DNA of 64,000 nt, from the NCBI GenBank assembly GCA_001508335.1, contig LGFX01000005.1, forward strand, positions 62,001 to 126,000. The letters run 5' to 3'. The notes under the pieces were generated by a model. It did no database searches, was not told the origin of the DNA, and saw only the letters and a list, made by a program, of their open reading frames with translations. Origin of the DNA: a candidate division TA06 bacterium 32_111 (lineage in GTDB: Bacteria; Hydrothermota; 32-111). Position 1 is the stretch's first letter; every line of letters starts with the position of its first letter. Shown here in pieces: positions 8,848 to 17,526 of the stretch. The position numbers and the translations under genes are program-made.

Positions 8848-9892
8848 AGGTATCTATATACATATCCCTTTTTGTTCTAGTAAATGTTTTTACTGCAATT
8901 TTGTGTCTGGGAAATATGATGATAGTCTAATTAAAAAGTATTTTGATACTTTGATCTTTGAGATATATGATAGAAAAAAAATTTTTGAAGAGGTTGATAC
9001 AATCTATTTCGGTGGTGGGACTCCTTCATCGGTAGATAAGAAATATATAAAGAATATTATGGAGGTTTTAAACCAAAAATATGATTTGAAAAATTTGCGA
9101 GAGGTTACCATCGAGATGAACCCTGAATCTATAGATAAAGAGAAGTTGAATTTCTATAAAGAGTTAGGTTTCAACAGATTCTCTTTAGGAGTTCAATCTT
9201 TCAATGATGAACTTTTAAAAATTCTTGGCAGGGTTTCAGATTCTAAAAGGATTTTTAAAGCTCTCTCCAGTTTTGAAAAAGATGATAACCTTTCAGTTGA
9301 TTTCATATATGGAATAAGAGGTTACTTTATAGATATCTTTCCTGTTAAAGAGTTTCCGATAAAACATATCTCATCATATCTTTTAACACTCGAAGAGGGT
9401 TCACAACTTTACAAATCCGATCTTGAAAATGAAGATGTCTGGGATGAGTATTTTTATCTGATCGAAAAGTTGAAAGAATTTGGTTTTTTCAGGTATGAGG
9501 TTTCAAATTTTTCAAAGGAAGGGTACAGGTCCTTGCACAATCTTTCCTACTGGGATGTTTCATCGTTTTATATAGGTTATGGAGTTTCAGCAGCATCCTA
9601 TGATGGAAAGGAGAGGATTAAAAATACTGATGACATAAGACTTTATATGAAAGGTTACGCTGAATTCATACAGAGAGAGTTTATAGACGAAGGTAAAAGG
9701 AATTTGGAATATCTGATGCTTGGTCTTAGAAAGAGTGAAGGAGTACTTTACGATGAAAAATTTTTAAGTCTTGTAGATGAAGGGAAGGTTAACTATTTTA
9801 TAGATGAAGGTTATCTTAAAATAGAAAATGGAAGGATATCCTGCACGGACAAAGGTTTTCTAATCTTAAACAGAATATTGAGGGAAATTTAG
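8840..9892 (+). CDS. hemW: HemW-type radical SAM protein (heme chaperone/coproporphyrinogen oxidase-like)
   Basis: 350 residues. The radical SAM cluster motif is at the very start (Cys12, Cys16, Cys19 in PFCSSKCFYC), followed by the S-adenosylmethionine-binding YFGGGTPS and the family's EMNPES and FSLGVQSF stretches. HemW proteins bind heme and deliver it, while true HemN enzymes decarboxylate coproporphyrinogen III. The length and the absence of the HemN N-terminal extension favour HemW. Last gene of the lepA operon, it converges on the acetyltransferase gene with a 3-nt gap. Confidence 0.88.
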   Translation: MNRGIYIHIPFCSSKCFYCNFVSGKYDDSLIKKYFDTLIFEIYDRKKIFEEVDTIYFGGGTPSSVDKKYIKNIMEVLNQKYDLKNLREVTIEMNPESIDKEKLNFYKELGFNRFSLGVQSFNDELLKILGRVSDSKRIFKALSSFEKDDNLSVDFIYGIRGYFIDIFPVKEFPIKHISSYLLTLEEGSQLYKSDLENEDVWDEYFYLIEKLKEFGFFRYEVSNFSKEGYRSLHNLSYWDVSSFYIGYGVSAASYDGKERIKNTDDIRLYMKGYAEFIQREFIDEGKRNLEYLMLGLRKSEGVLYDEKFLSLVDEGKVNYFIDEGYLKIENGRISCTDKGFLILNRILREI

Positions 9893-9895
9893 AAG

Positions 9896-10645
9896 TTAAA
9901 ATTTTATAATAAGGGATCTTATTATCTCCAATATCTCGTTATCCTTTCTTTCGTTGTAAAGTAGTGGAATGTTGTTGAAAAATATCCCTGAAGATAGAGT
10001 TTTATCCAGGGAGTGAACCTCTTCAACATCTACCTCATCGAACTCTTTTTTTACAAGATCTTTCAGGTGTTCGAGTTTTGCATTTTCAAGCGGACATAGA
10101 GGGTTGTATATTATTAAGAGTTGGTTAGTTTTCGTCTGGACTCTATTCTTTTCATTCGAAACTATCCTGAAACTTATCTCTTTATCGAAAGATTTATAGA
10201 GTATTTTCAGAAGGTCATCTTCGGTTGGTGCTTCGACAAAGCCATTTTTTAGAAAGAAATTTTTATTCATCCATTCATTTTCACCTATAGAATGTGTAAA
10301 AATTATTTTTTTGCCCTCTTCTTTTATCTGGTTTTCTATATGTTTTAATATCATTGAGCCAAGTTTTTGATTCCTAAAACTTTCAAGAATATATATACAG
10401 TTTAAAAATACACCATCCTTACTTTCAATCAGAGATAGAGGCTTCTTTGTATCAAAAAGAATAACATGACCAGCTAAATTCCCATCGATAGTTATTCCGT
10501 AAGCATAGATTTTATAATCTAAATTCTTTAAAAGAAAATCAACACTTTTCTGATGTGAAAAAGAACCCCAAAGGTTTTTTTCCTTTGTGCAAGAGTACGC
10601 GAGTCCAAGGTTATCCCTATTGAGTTTGAATATTTTAATTTCCAT
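9896..10645 (-). CDS. GNAT N-acetyltransferase with YoaP-like C-terminal domain
   Basis: 249 residues. The first half is a GNAT fold with the acetyl-CoA-binding loop around FRNQKLGSMILKHIE and the following helix. The second half (about residues 150-249) has a short thioredoxin-like stretch with CPLENAKLEHLKDLVKK and resembles the domain fused to acetyltransferases of the YoaP type. The substrate is unknown. It has its own promoter at 10652-10679 with the ATG 6 nt after the -10 box and no Shine-Dalgarno, suggesting a leaderless message. Confidence 0.7.
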   Translation of the reverse strand: MEIKIFKLNRDNLGLAYSCTKEKNLWGSFSHQKSVDFLLKNLDYKIYAYGITIDGNLAGHVILFDTKKPLSLIESKDGVFLNCIYILESFRNQKLGSMILKHIENQIKEEGKKIIFTHSIGENEWMNKNFFLKNGFVEAPTEDDLLKILYKSFDKEISFRIVSNEKNRVQTKTNQLLIIYNPLCPLENAKLEHLKDLVKKEFDEVDVEEVHSLDKTLSSGIFFNNIPLLYNERKDNEILEIIRSLIIKF

Positions 10646-10651
10646 AACTAT

Positions 10652-10679
10652 AATTTAACTTTTTATTTCAAAATGTCAA
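10652..10679 (-). promoter_or_regulatory. Promoter of the acetyltransferase gene, leaderless
   Basis: Minus strand TTGACA (10679-10674), 16-bp spacer, TAAATT (10657-10652), then 6 nt to the ATG. The predicted start of transcription coincides with the start codon. Confidence 0.6.
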
Positions 10680-10681
10680 TA

Positions 10682-11482
10682 TTAGAGATACTGCAAAAGT
10701 TCCTCTCCAATAACTCCGGCGAAAAGTTCTATGTAAGGTTTTACCGGACTCGAACTTATTTTGGGGAAGAGAACCTCTTCTATCTGAAAGAATCCAACAG
10801 ATTCGCGCATTAGAACAGTTATTTTTATAGGTTTTTTGATTCCTTTTTTAATACTAACAGTTTGGATTGCTGATGCTGAGTACTTATGGATATCACCAAC
10901 CCTTGGTTTTCTTTGAATCATAGATGTAATTCTTGCTCTACCCTTTTCCATATCGCAACCATCACCTATCAGGACAAGTCCAGCTTCAAGTGAGTTTATA
11001 ATTTTTGTTGCCATGTGTCCTATTATCCCTTCTATCACCATAGATCTTACGATAATCTGTTTTTCGAATTCATGCTGGTAAATTTTCTCAAGTATCCTAT
11101 TTATTATATTTAATCCGATAATGGAAGAATAGATCTCATGGTTCTCTCTGCTAACACTCATTCCTATATCATGCAAAAGTGATGCTATTATTACGGCTAC
11201 TTTGCTATCAATCACATTGCCAACCCCTTCATTCTCAAGGTTGAATTTCACTCCAGCGTTTTGTAAAAGATCAAACATCAAAAGAGAGTTAAGACATGCT
11301 CTTTTCATATGAACAGGCCCATGATCGTTGAATCCTAACCTTTTTATAGAAACGTTATTTGAGTAGTTCATCAGGTATTCGACCTCTTTATCCTGAAAAA
11401 TTAACTTCGCTGTTTCAAGACATTTTCCATCCAGTTTTGAGATAATAGTTTTTTCGAGTTCTAACTCTTTTTTTGATTTCAT
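10682..11482 (-). CDS. HD-domain phosphohydrolase
   Basis: 266 residues from the ATG at 11482, which has GAGG 5 nt upstream; an in-frame GTG two codons earlier lies inside that ribosome site. The metal ligands of an HD phosphohydrolase are visible: His60 in GPVHMKR and His106-Asp107 (in the numbering from the upstream GTG) in LLHDIGM, followed by RENHE. The fold fits a cytoplasmic nucleotide or phosphate-ester hydrolase, and the specific substrate is unclear. It precedes the acetyltransferase gene on the same strand but that gene carries its own promoter. Confidence 0.78.
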   Translation of the reverse strand: MKSKKELELEKTIISKLDGKCLETAKLIFQDKEVEYLMNYSNNVSIKRLGFNDHGPVHMKRACLNSLLMFDLLQNAGVKFNLENEGVGNVIDSKVAVIIASLLHDIGMSVSRENHEIYSSIIGLNIINRILEKIYQHEFEKQIIVRSMVIEGIIGHMATKIINSLEAGLVLIGDGCDMEKGRARITSMIQRKPRVGDIHKYSASAIQTVSIKKGIKKPIKITVLMRESVGFFQIEEVLFPKISSSPVKPYIELFAGVIGEELLQYL

Positions 11483-11489
11483 ATCCACC

Positions 11490-12134
11490 TCAACTTAAAG
11501 ATTTTATGTAAAGAAAAATTGAAAAGAAATGTGTTATCGACCCAATTAAAACGAATATGTGCCAGACTATATGGAAAAAGAAGAGTCTATCAAGAATATA
11601 AAAAATTGTTCCGAGTGTATAAGATATACCTCCTATTACGAGAAAGATGAAGGATAATTTCGGTATGGACAGGAAAACCTGTTTTATCGCTATGATGATC
11701 ATCCATCCCATCATTATATATATTATGGTTGAAATCAAATCTGTTCTGTTTATAAAAAAGATTTTAAAAATTATTCCCAAAAGAGCGAGTCCCCAGATGA
11801 CACCAAAAATCGACCAACCGAGAGGCCCTCTGAGAGGTAAAAGAGCGAAAGGAGTGTAGGTTCCAGCGATAAGAATGTATATTGATGTATGGTCGAAAAA
11901 TTTAAAGATTTTTTTAACCTTACCTTCAGGAAAGGAATGATAAAGTGTTGAACTTATATAAAGGAGGATCAACGAAGCACCATAGATTGAAGATGAAACT
12001 ATCGCGTAAAAATTTTTTACTTTAACCGAGAATACAACGCATAGAACAAGTCCAGCTATGCTGAGCAAAAATCCTGTACCATGTGTAACAGAGTTAAAAA
12101 TCTCTTCAATCAAACTCATTTTTCTTCTTTTCAT
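11490..12134 (-). CDS. Hemolysin III / PAQR-family membrane protein
   Basis: About 214 residues with seven predicted membrane helices. The conserved metal site is present: Ser and His in SSTLYHS, Asp in FDHTSIYILIAGTYTPF, and two His in WHIFVLIGSITHF. Bacterial members are called hemolysin III or YqfA and relate to eukaryotic adiponectin receptors, which are zinc-dependent hydrolases of lipids; the bacterial role is unsettled. The reading frame extends further upstream into the symporter gene, but I place the start at the ATG at 12134 (MKRRKMSL) or at 12119, since both lie at the end of that gene. It is coupled to the symporter. Confidence 0.85.
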   Translation of the reverse strand: MKRRKMSLIEEIFNSVTHGTGFLLSIAGLVLCVVFSVKVKNFYAIVSSSIYGASLILLYISSTLYHSFPEGKVKKIFKFFDHTSIYILIAGTYTPFALLPLRGPLGWSIFGVIWGLALLGIIFKIFFINRTDLISTIIYIMMGWMIIIAIKQVFLSIPKLSFIFLVIGGISYTLGTIFYILDRLFFFHIVWHIFVLIGSITHFFSIFLYIKSLS

Positions 12135-13494
12135 TTTTAACCATCCCGTAAATGTGTAGAATAGATGAGAATATAAGACCTGCGAACATCGGTTCAACAA
12201 GGTATAGAGTTGAATTTTGATCCAACCTTCTCCTTATAAAAATCCAGATTATTGGAACAAAGAACCCAAAAATAATTTCAAAAAAGGTAATGTTTTTAGA
12301 GACCTTAACTTTTTTGTAATAAGCTCCAAGTAAAGGAAAAATTAGACCTGGTATGCATACTGAACCTATAAGGTACCAGAGGTTAACAACGGATGGGACA
12401 AAAATAGCGAGTATAAAGCCTACAATGGTTGAAATAACTATTCCCCATGCTGTGGCTTTCTTCTGGTCTATACCATCTTTCAATTTTTTAACTATATCTA
12501 AAGAGAAGGTGGTTCCACTTATAACGAGAAGAGAGTTTAAAGTTGAAATAACAGTAGCGAATATTGCAGCATAGAATAAACCTTTCAACCCTGAAGGCAT
12601 TATTCTATCAGCAAGGAAAAGGTATGACCATTGAGGGAGTTGAAGTGATGGGAATATTGTCCTTGAGTAGAGGGCTGTAGTTGTTGTTAAAAAATCAAAA
12701 AGTATCCAGAAAAGTATCGATATTAAGATTCCGTTTCTTGCTGTATTACCATTTTTTGCACTGTAGCACCTCTGATGGAAGCCAGGATCAACGAAAGTCC
12801 AGGATGCTATAAAAAACCACACGATAACATAAAAGAAGGGAAGTCCTCCGGTAAAGGATAGATGCTCTTTAGGTAAACTTTCTCTAAGTATGTTGAGGTC
12901 ACCAATATTTTTATAGGAAAACAAAAAGAGTAAGATGAATCCAGAAAACATAACGAAAAATTGGAAAAGGTCTGTTTTTATATCGGTTACGAACCCTCCT
13001 TTAAGAATAAATGGAAGGATTAAAACAAGTGAAATTATCATCGAAAGTGTAAGGTTAATAGAAAATATTTTTGAAAAGATTATACCTAACATTAGAATGT
13101 ATGGTGCTGGAGAGGAAAGTATAAGAACGATTACAGCGGATAGAATTGAAACTTTTTTCCCATACTCTTTTTCCATCTTTTGCGATATAGTTACAAGTGA
13201 AGTTTCTCTTATCCTTTTTGCGAAAAGAATAGCGAAAAGAAATCCAAAAAAATAGTAAGGGACTCCCTGTGTCACCCAGTTGACGATACCATAATTATAG
13301 GTGAACTCTCCTACACCGAGTATTCCACCATACCATGTTGATACATTTGTTGCTATGAAAAGGAATAGTCCGGTTTTCCTGCTGTTGATCAAAAAAGAAT
13401 CTTTCCCTTTCACATTTTTTGATGCAAAATAGGAAATCATTAACAGAAAAAAGAAAAATAAAAAAATCACAAAAATATCTAAACTCTGGATCAT
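12106..13494 (-). CDS. Sodium:solute symporter family transporter
   Basis: 462 residues with about 13 hydrophobic helices, typical of the SSS (LeuT-fold) family. Recognisable pieces are the early WYGGILGVGEFTYNYG loop, the mid-protein FVDPGFHQRCYSAKN (shared with SSS members that carry sugars, vitamins or amino acids) and FATVISTLNSLLVISGTTF near the sodium site. The substrate cannot be read from the sequence. The promoter at 13503-13530 puts the ATG 8 nt past the -10 box with no Shine-Dalgarno. The 3' end overlaps the hemolysin III gene. Confidence 0.85.
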   Translation of the reverse strand: MIQSLDIFVIFLFFFFLLMISYFASKNVKGKDSFLINSRKTGLFLFIATNVSTWYGGILGVGEFTYNYGIVNWVTQGVPYYFFGFLFAILFAKRIRETSLVTISQKMEKEYGKKVSILSAVIVLILSSPAPYILMLGIIFSKIFSINLTLSMIISLVLILPFILKGGFVTDIKTDLFQFFVMFSGFILLFLFSYKNIGDLNILRESLPKEHLSFTGGLPFFYVIVWFFIASWTFVDPGFHQRCYSAKNGNTARNGILISILFWILFDFLTTTTALYSRTIFPSLQLPQWSYLFLADRIMPSGLKGLFYAAIFATVISTLNSLLVISGTTFSLDIVKKLKDGIDQKKATAWGIVISTIVGFILAIFVPSVVNLWYLIGSVCIPGLIFPLLGAYYKKVKVSKNITFFEIIFGFFVPIIWIFIRRRLDQNSTLYLVEPMFAGLIFSSILHIYGMVKNEKKKNEFD

Positions 13495-13502
13495 AATTTT
13501 AA

Positions 13503-13530
13503 ATTATAGTAATTTAGAAGGATTATTCAA
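13503..13530 (-). promoter_or_regulatory. Promoter of the symporter gene, leaderless
   Basis: Minus strand TTGAAT (13530-13525), 16-bp spacer, TATAAT (13508-13503), 8 nt, then the ATG at 13494 without a ribosome site. Confidence 0.65.
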
Positions 13531-13598
13531 GGGAAGAAAAATTTTTTGTTAAACTCACAACAAATTTTAATTTTTCATAAGAACAATACATACAACTA

Positions 13599-13645
13599 TT
13601 GACTTTTTAAAAAGGTCATTTAAAATTTAAATCATAAAAGGAGGT
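13599..13645 (+). promoter_or_regulatory. Promoter and ribosome site of the first secreted-protein gene
   Basis: TTGACT (13599-13604), 16-bp spacer, TAAAAT (13621-13626), then a strong AAGGAGGT (13638-13645) 3 nt before the ATG at 13649. These signals point to 13649 as the true start of the gene that is then out of frame across the C run at 13680-13687. Confidence 0.7.
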
Positions 13646-13648
13646 ATT

Positions 13649-16600
13649 ATGAAGAGTATTTCAAAAATTCTAACTATCGCCCCCCCCGATACTTACAGAT
13701 AGTTTTTGTTTTCATTTTAGGTTTTGCATTAATTTTTTGTTTTGGAGATAACTTGAGTATTGAAGACATCAATTGTTGGGATTATAGTGATTTAAGTTTT
13801 GAATTAAATTTAGATAATATTCAACAAGATGGTAATGATTATGGAGAAATTTCATGGAGTTTTTGCTATGGAATTGAAAAATCAATCTATAAATTAAAAC
13901 ATAAATATGATTTTGAAATCGCTAATTCTATAGCGAATAATATAAATTTAATCTTATCTTTAAGGGATGATCGAAGAGGAGTCCATAGTTATATAGATAG
14001 CAGTGGAACAGAAAGAACATTAAAAACATGGAGAGGGTTAAAATATTCATTGATTGAAAGAAATGATTCATTGTTTACCTATAATATCCATATATGTGGT
14101 TATGACTCTTCCTTGGATCGTTTTATTTATTATGGACCTTCTCATGGAATTCCTGCAAAATATTTTGCTTACCCAGATCTGGTTTTAACAGGAAGAATTT
14201 TACAAACAATTTTAAGATTTGTAATTGCAATGGACACTATTGGCAAATGGGATGAAATTGGAGGTTGGTCTTACAGGTCAAAATTGATATATGATTGTAA
14301 AGAGAGTTATAATGAATATATTCAATGGTTTCAGGATACAACAATAAATAACGATTCATATTGTGGGGCGTGGAAACACATATTTGATGTAATTGATATT
14401 AACTTTATAAATGATGAAGTTAAAATTGACACTTTTTACCCACAATATCCTTTTAGAGCAAAGATGAGGCACCCTTTTAATAAAAATTCAACTATGGCAG
14501 ATGCGGGACTATTTCTTTATGAGCTCACAAAAGAAAATATATATTTAGAACAGACGAAAAAATTTGCTCATTATTTCAGAAATAACATTGATGACTCTAC
14601 TTTTGTTTTTGGAAATGGCACTGATTCCACCTTTCTCTGGGCATATTCTGTCAATTATGTTAAAGGAAAAGCGGATGATATCTCTCATGGTGGACTTTCA
14701 TTTATTTTTATGAACGATTATCACAAAAAATTCCCTGATGATGTTTTTGGAAAAGATGATATGATTAAAATGTTCAATACAATAAAATATTTAATGGTTA
14801 TTCCTGGTTCAGAAACTACAGGAAATTATAGTTATTATCCATATCTTGACGGTTCTTATCATGATAGTTTAAAATATTTTCCTTTTTCCTCAGATCTTAA
14901 ATATCAAATGTTTAAATTTTATGGGTTGACTGAATATAAACCCCAAACATTTGAGTTTATTACAGGTATTATTGATAGTTTCAATCCTGAAGACGGTTAT
15001 TTTCAATATTATAAGAGATTTTATACTCCTTTTTCTGTAAAAATAGGAATTTTACCGGTGTCTGTTTTGCCTGTAGATAGTCAACAAATTGAAACTTTTG
15101 TAAATGGTGACAGGGTGTATGTTGAACTTAATTCGTTGTATAATTATACAGGATATAGAGATACCATTGTTATTGAATTATATGATCCAGATAAAAATGC
15201 TGAATATCATCTAAAGGATACTCTTTACAATGTTTTGAAAGGAATAACATATAAAATTCCCTTTGGTAATTTAGTATTTGATGGAGAAACACTTAAAACA
15301 GACACTTTAGTTGTAAAGGCTTATGCATTAAGAGGTGGAGCGTTAAAATGTCCATTTTTTTCAGATACTTTACCTCTGGTAGCAAGAGATACAATATATT
15401 TGTTTTCTCCAACTGAAATTTCTGTTCTTAAAAATAATACTTTTAATGTTTATGCTTGTTATCGAAACAAGAATATCGATCTTTTTGGAATAGATAGTGT
15501 GAAAATAACAATCACTTATGATACGGTAAATGATGATGGGTCAATTGAAAAAGCAACACTAATCAAATACACAGATAGCAATGGAAAAGCATACTTCAAT
15601 TTAAGAACAAATACAACCTATCCAGTAATAATAAGAGCAGATAAATTAGGATATTTTACAGCGGTTGATACCTTGAAACCATTTATGTGGTCAACAACAA
15701 ATGTTGCCCTGGGCCCTAGCAGTAGCACCCATCTGGTTAAACAAAATGGGTTACTTCATCTGGCTTATTCTGATGGTGATAGTATTGTATATGGTAGGAG
15801 CAAGGATTTTGGAAACAATTGGGAACTTAAAAAAATTGGTAGTGGTAGAGATGTTAGTATAACGACAATTTCAGGTGGAATAGCTGCTGTCTGGAAAGAT
15901 GGAGAAACATGGCAATATGCATATTCAACATCCCCATGGACAGTTCCTTTAATACCGACTGTTATGGGATATCGAAGCCCTTCAATATTAGCGAATCCTG
16001 CTAATTTGTCACAATTATGGTTTGCAGGTATAACAACGGATCATCTGACAATTGATAATCAATGGACATTGCAATATACTTCATTTATGTATAATAATTT
16101 AACAATCCCTGAATTTATTCAACTAATAGGTGAAGAAGGTGAACTGGATAAAAACAATTATCTTGTGAAACCTTATGATTTTTCGTGTATAGGTGTTACC
16201 ACAACAAATAATAAATTAGGACCTGAAATTGTCTTTCAAGATGCAAATGGAGAGATTATTAGAAAAAAGTTTGATGCTACAAAAAATATTTGGCTTATTT
16301 CAGAAAAGGTTTCAAATTCAACTTTTTATTCCTTTAATCCAGATGTTAACCTGAAATCATTTAATGATACCAACAAAATAATTTGGCAGGAATATAATGA
16401 TTTACATTTTAGAAATGAAATATATCTTGATAATTCATTTAAAAAAATTGTTGATAATGTTGTTAATGATATGAAATATCCACGTATTTACAATTCAATT
16501 ATTACATATGTTGGAGATGACAAATTGGTCAGAATAAATACTCAAGAATTTTCAAATGAAGTTGAGAATGTAACTTTAAATAAAGGATTGGATAGTTGTT

Positions 16601-17481
16601 TCTATCCTGTGTTAGTTGATTCTATATCCCTTTCAATAGGACTTAACCCATCAACTGGGCAGGATGTATATATAAAAAATACTAAAATAAGAGCTTTATG
16701 GGTCGAAGGGCATAATAACCACTATAAAATAGAATGTGGTGGAACAAATTTTAGGATTTATACTGATTCGATCTATCCAATACTGGAAAATCCAAGGAGT
16801 ATTACTTTAACTGATACATTAACCAGTATTTCTGAAAGTGTACTGAGAAATTTTTTACCTTCGCCACAGAGTAGACAACCTATTGAAAGATTGAGTGCTC
16901 AAATAGAATGTCTGAATCCTGCGATGGATTATCTACTTGAAATTATTACGACAAATAATAACAAAAATCAACCTTATGCATTAAGTATAGAAGAAGAATT
17001 TGTGAAGCTTATAGAAGGTAAAGAAAACAGAACATTCTTTGTTCTTGATAAATCAGATTATCAGGATGGAGATATAAAATTAAACATCGATAGGATAAGA
17101 GGTAATCCAAATAGAACCATAAATATTCATCTTTACGAATATGATAAAATAATTAAAGATTTCAGTGCTACTAAAAATAGTTATTTGCAATTTGGAAAAA
17201 TTAATGAAAGTGTTGGCGAATTTAAATATAAATGGAGAGGAGCAGGATTTTCAGACAAAAAGATAGAATTTAATTTTTTGCTTCCTGAAAGTGGGTTGAT
17301 TGAGTTAAAAATTTTTAATATAATGGGTAGAGAGATTTACTCAAAAAAAATGAATGGTCAGAAAGGAGAAAATATCATAAGAGTTGATGGAAAAACAACT
17401 GGTTTGTCAAGCGGCATTTATTTTTATATATTTGAAAGCAAATATGGAAAGGAGAGTGGTAAGATTGGTTTTATTAAATAG
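13649..17481 (+). CDS. Large secreted protein with type IX sorting domain; signal peptide out of frame across a C8 run
   Basis: The main frame reads from about 13690 to 17481 (more than 1240 residues). Its only start near the 5' end is a weak TTG at 13753, without a signal peptide. A good ribosome site and ATG at 13649 open another frame that stops after 17 codons. Adding one C, or removing two, in the run at 13680-13687 joins them and gives a signal peptide with a hydrophobic core (IVFVFILGFALIF). The N-terminal half looks alpha-helical, like an (alpha/alpha) toroid enzyme (GGWSYRSK, ADDISHGGLSF). The middle is beta-rich, with an Asp/sialidase-like stretch (about 650-950). The end (FNIMGREIY, GLSSGIYFYIFES) is a type IX sorting domain. 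Phase variation or a base-call error are both possible. Confidence 0.75.
13680..13687 (+). repeat. Homopolymer run of eight C inside a signal-peptide coding region
   Basis: Eight consecutive C in AT-rich DNA, 31 nt after the ATG at 13649. With eight C the frame hits TAG at 13700-13702; with nine or six C it continues into the long downstream frame. G/C tracts of this length slip readily in replication and are a classic phase-variation switch, but are also prone to sequencing error. Confidence 0.85.
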
Positions 17482-17499
17482 AATTAAGCTAAAAAAACT

Positions 17500-17526
17500 A
17501 TTGGAGGGAATAAAATTCCCTCCAAT
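17500..17526 (+). promoter_or_regulatory. Perfect 12-bp hairpin burying a Shine-Dalgarno and the start codon
   Basis: ATTGGAGGGAAT, loop AAA, ATTCCCTCCAAT. The left arm contains GGAGGG and the right arm the complementary CCCTCC; the last bases of the right arm enter the ATG at 17525. No run of T follows, so it is not a good terminator. It would hide the ribosome site of the next gene in the mRNA. Confidence 0.7.

Noticed and set aside
13753-13755. TTG start for the first secreted protein
   Set aside because: No ribosome site and no signal peptide for a protein with a sorting domain; good initiation signals lie at 13649 in the other frame.
17384-17524. Longer N-terminus for the FG-GAP protein
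   Set aside because: It overlaps the end of the previous gene, has no ribosome site, and the signal peptide begins only at 17525.
17500-17526. Intrinsic terminator after the first secreted-protein gene
   Set aside because: The stem has no T run after it and its 3' arm contains the next start codon.
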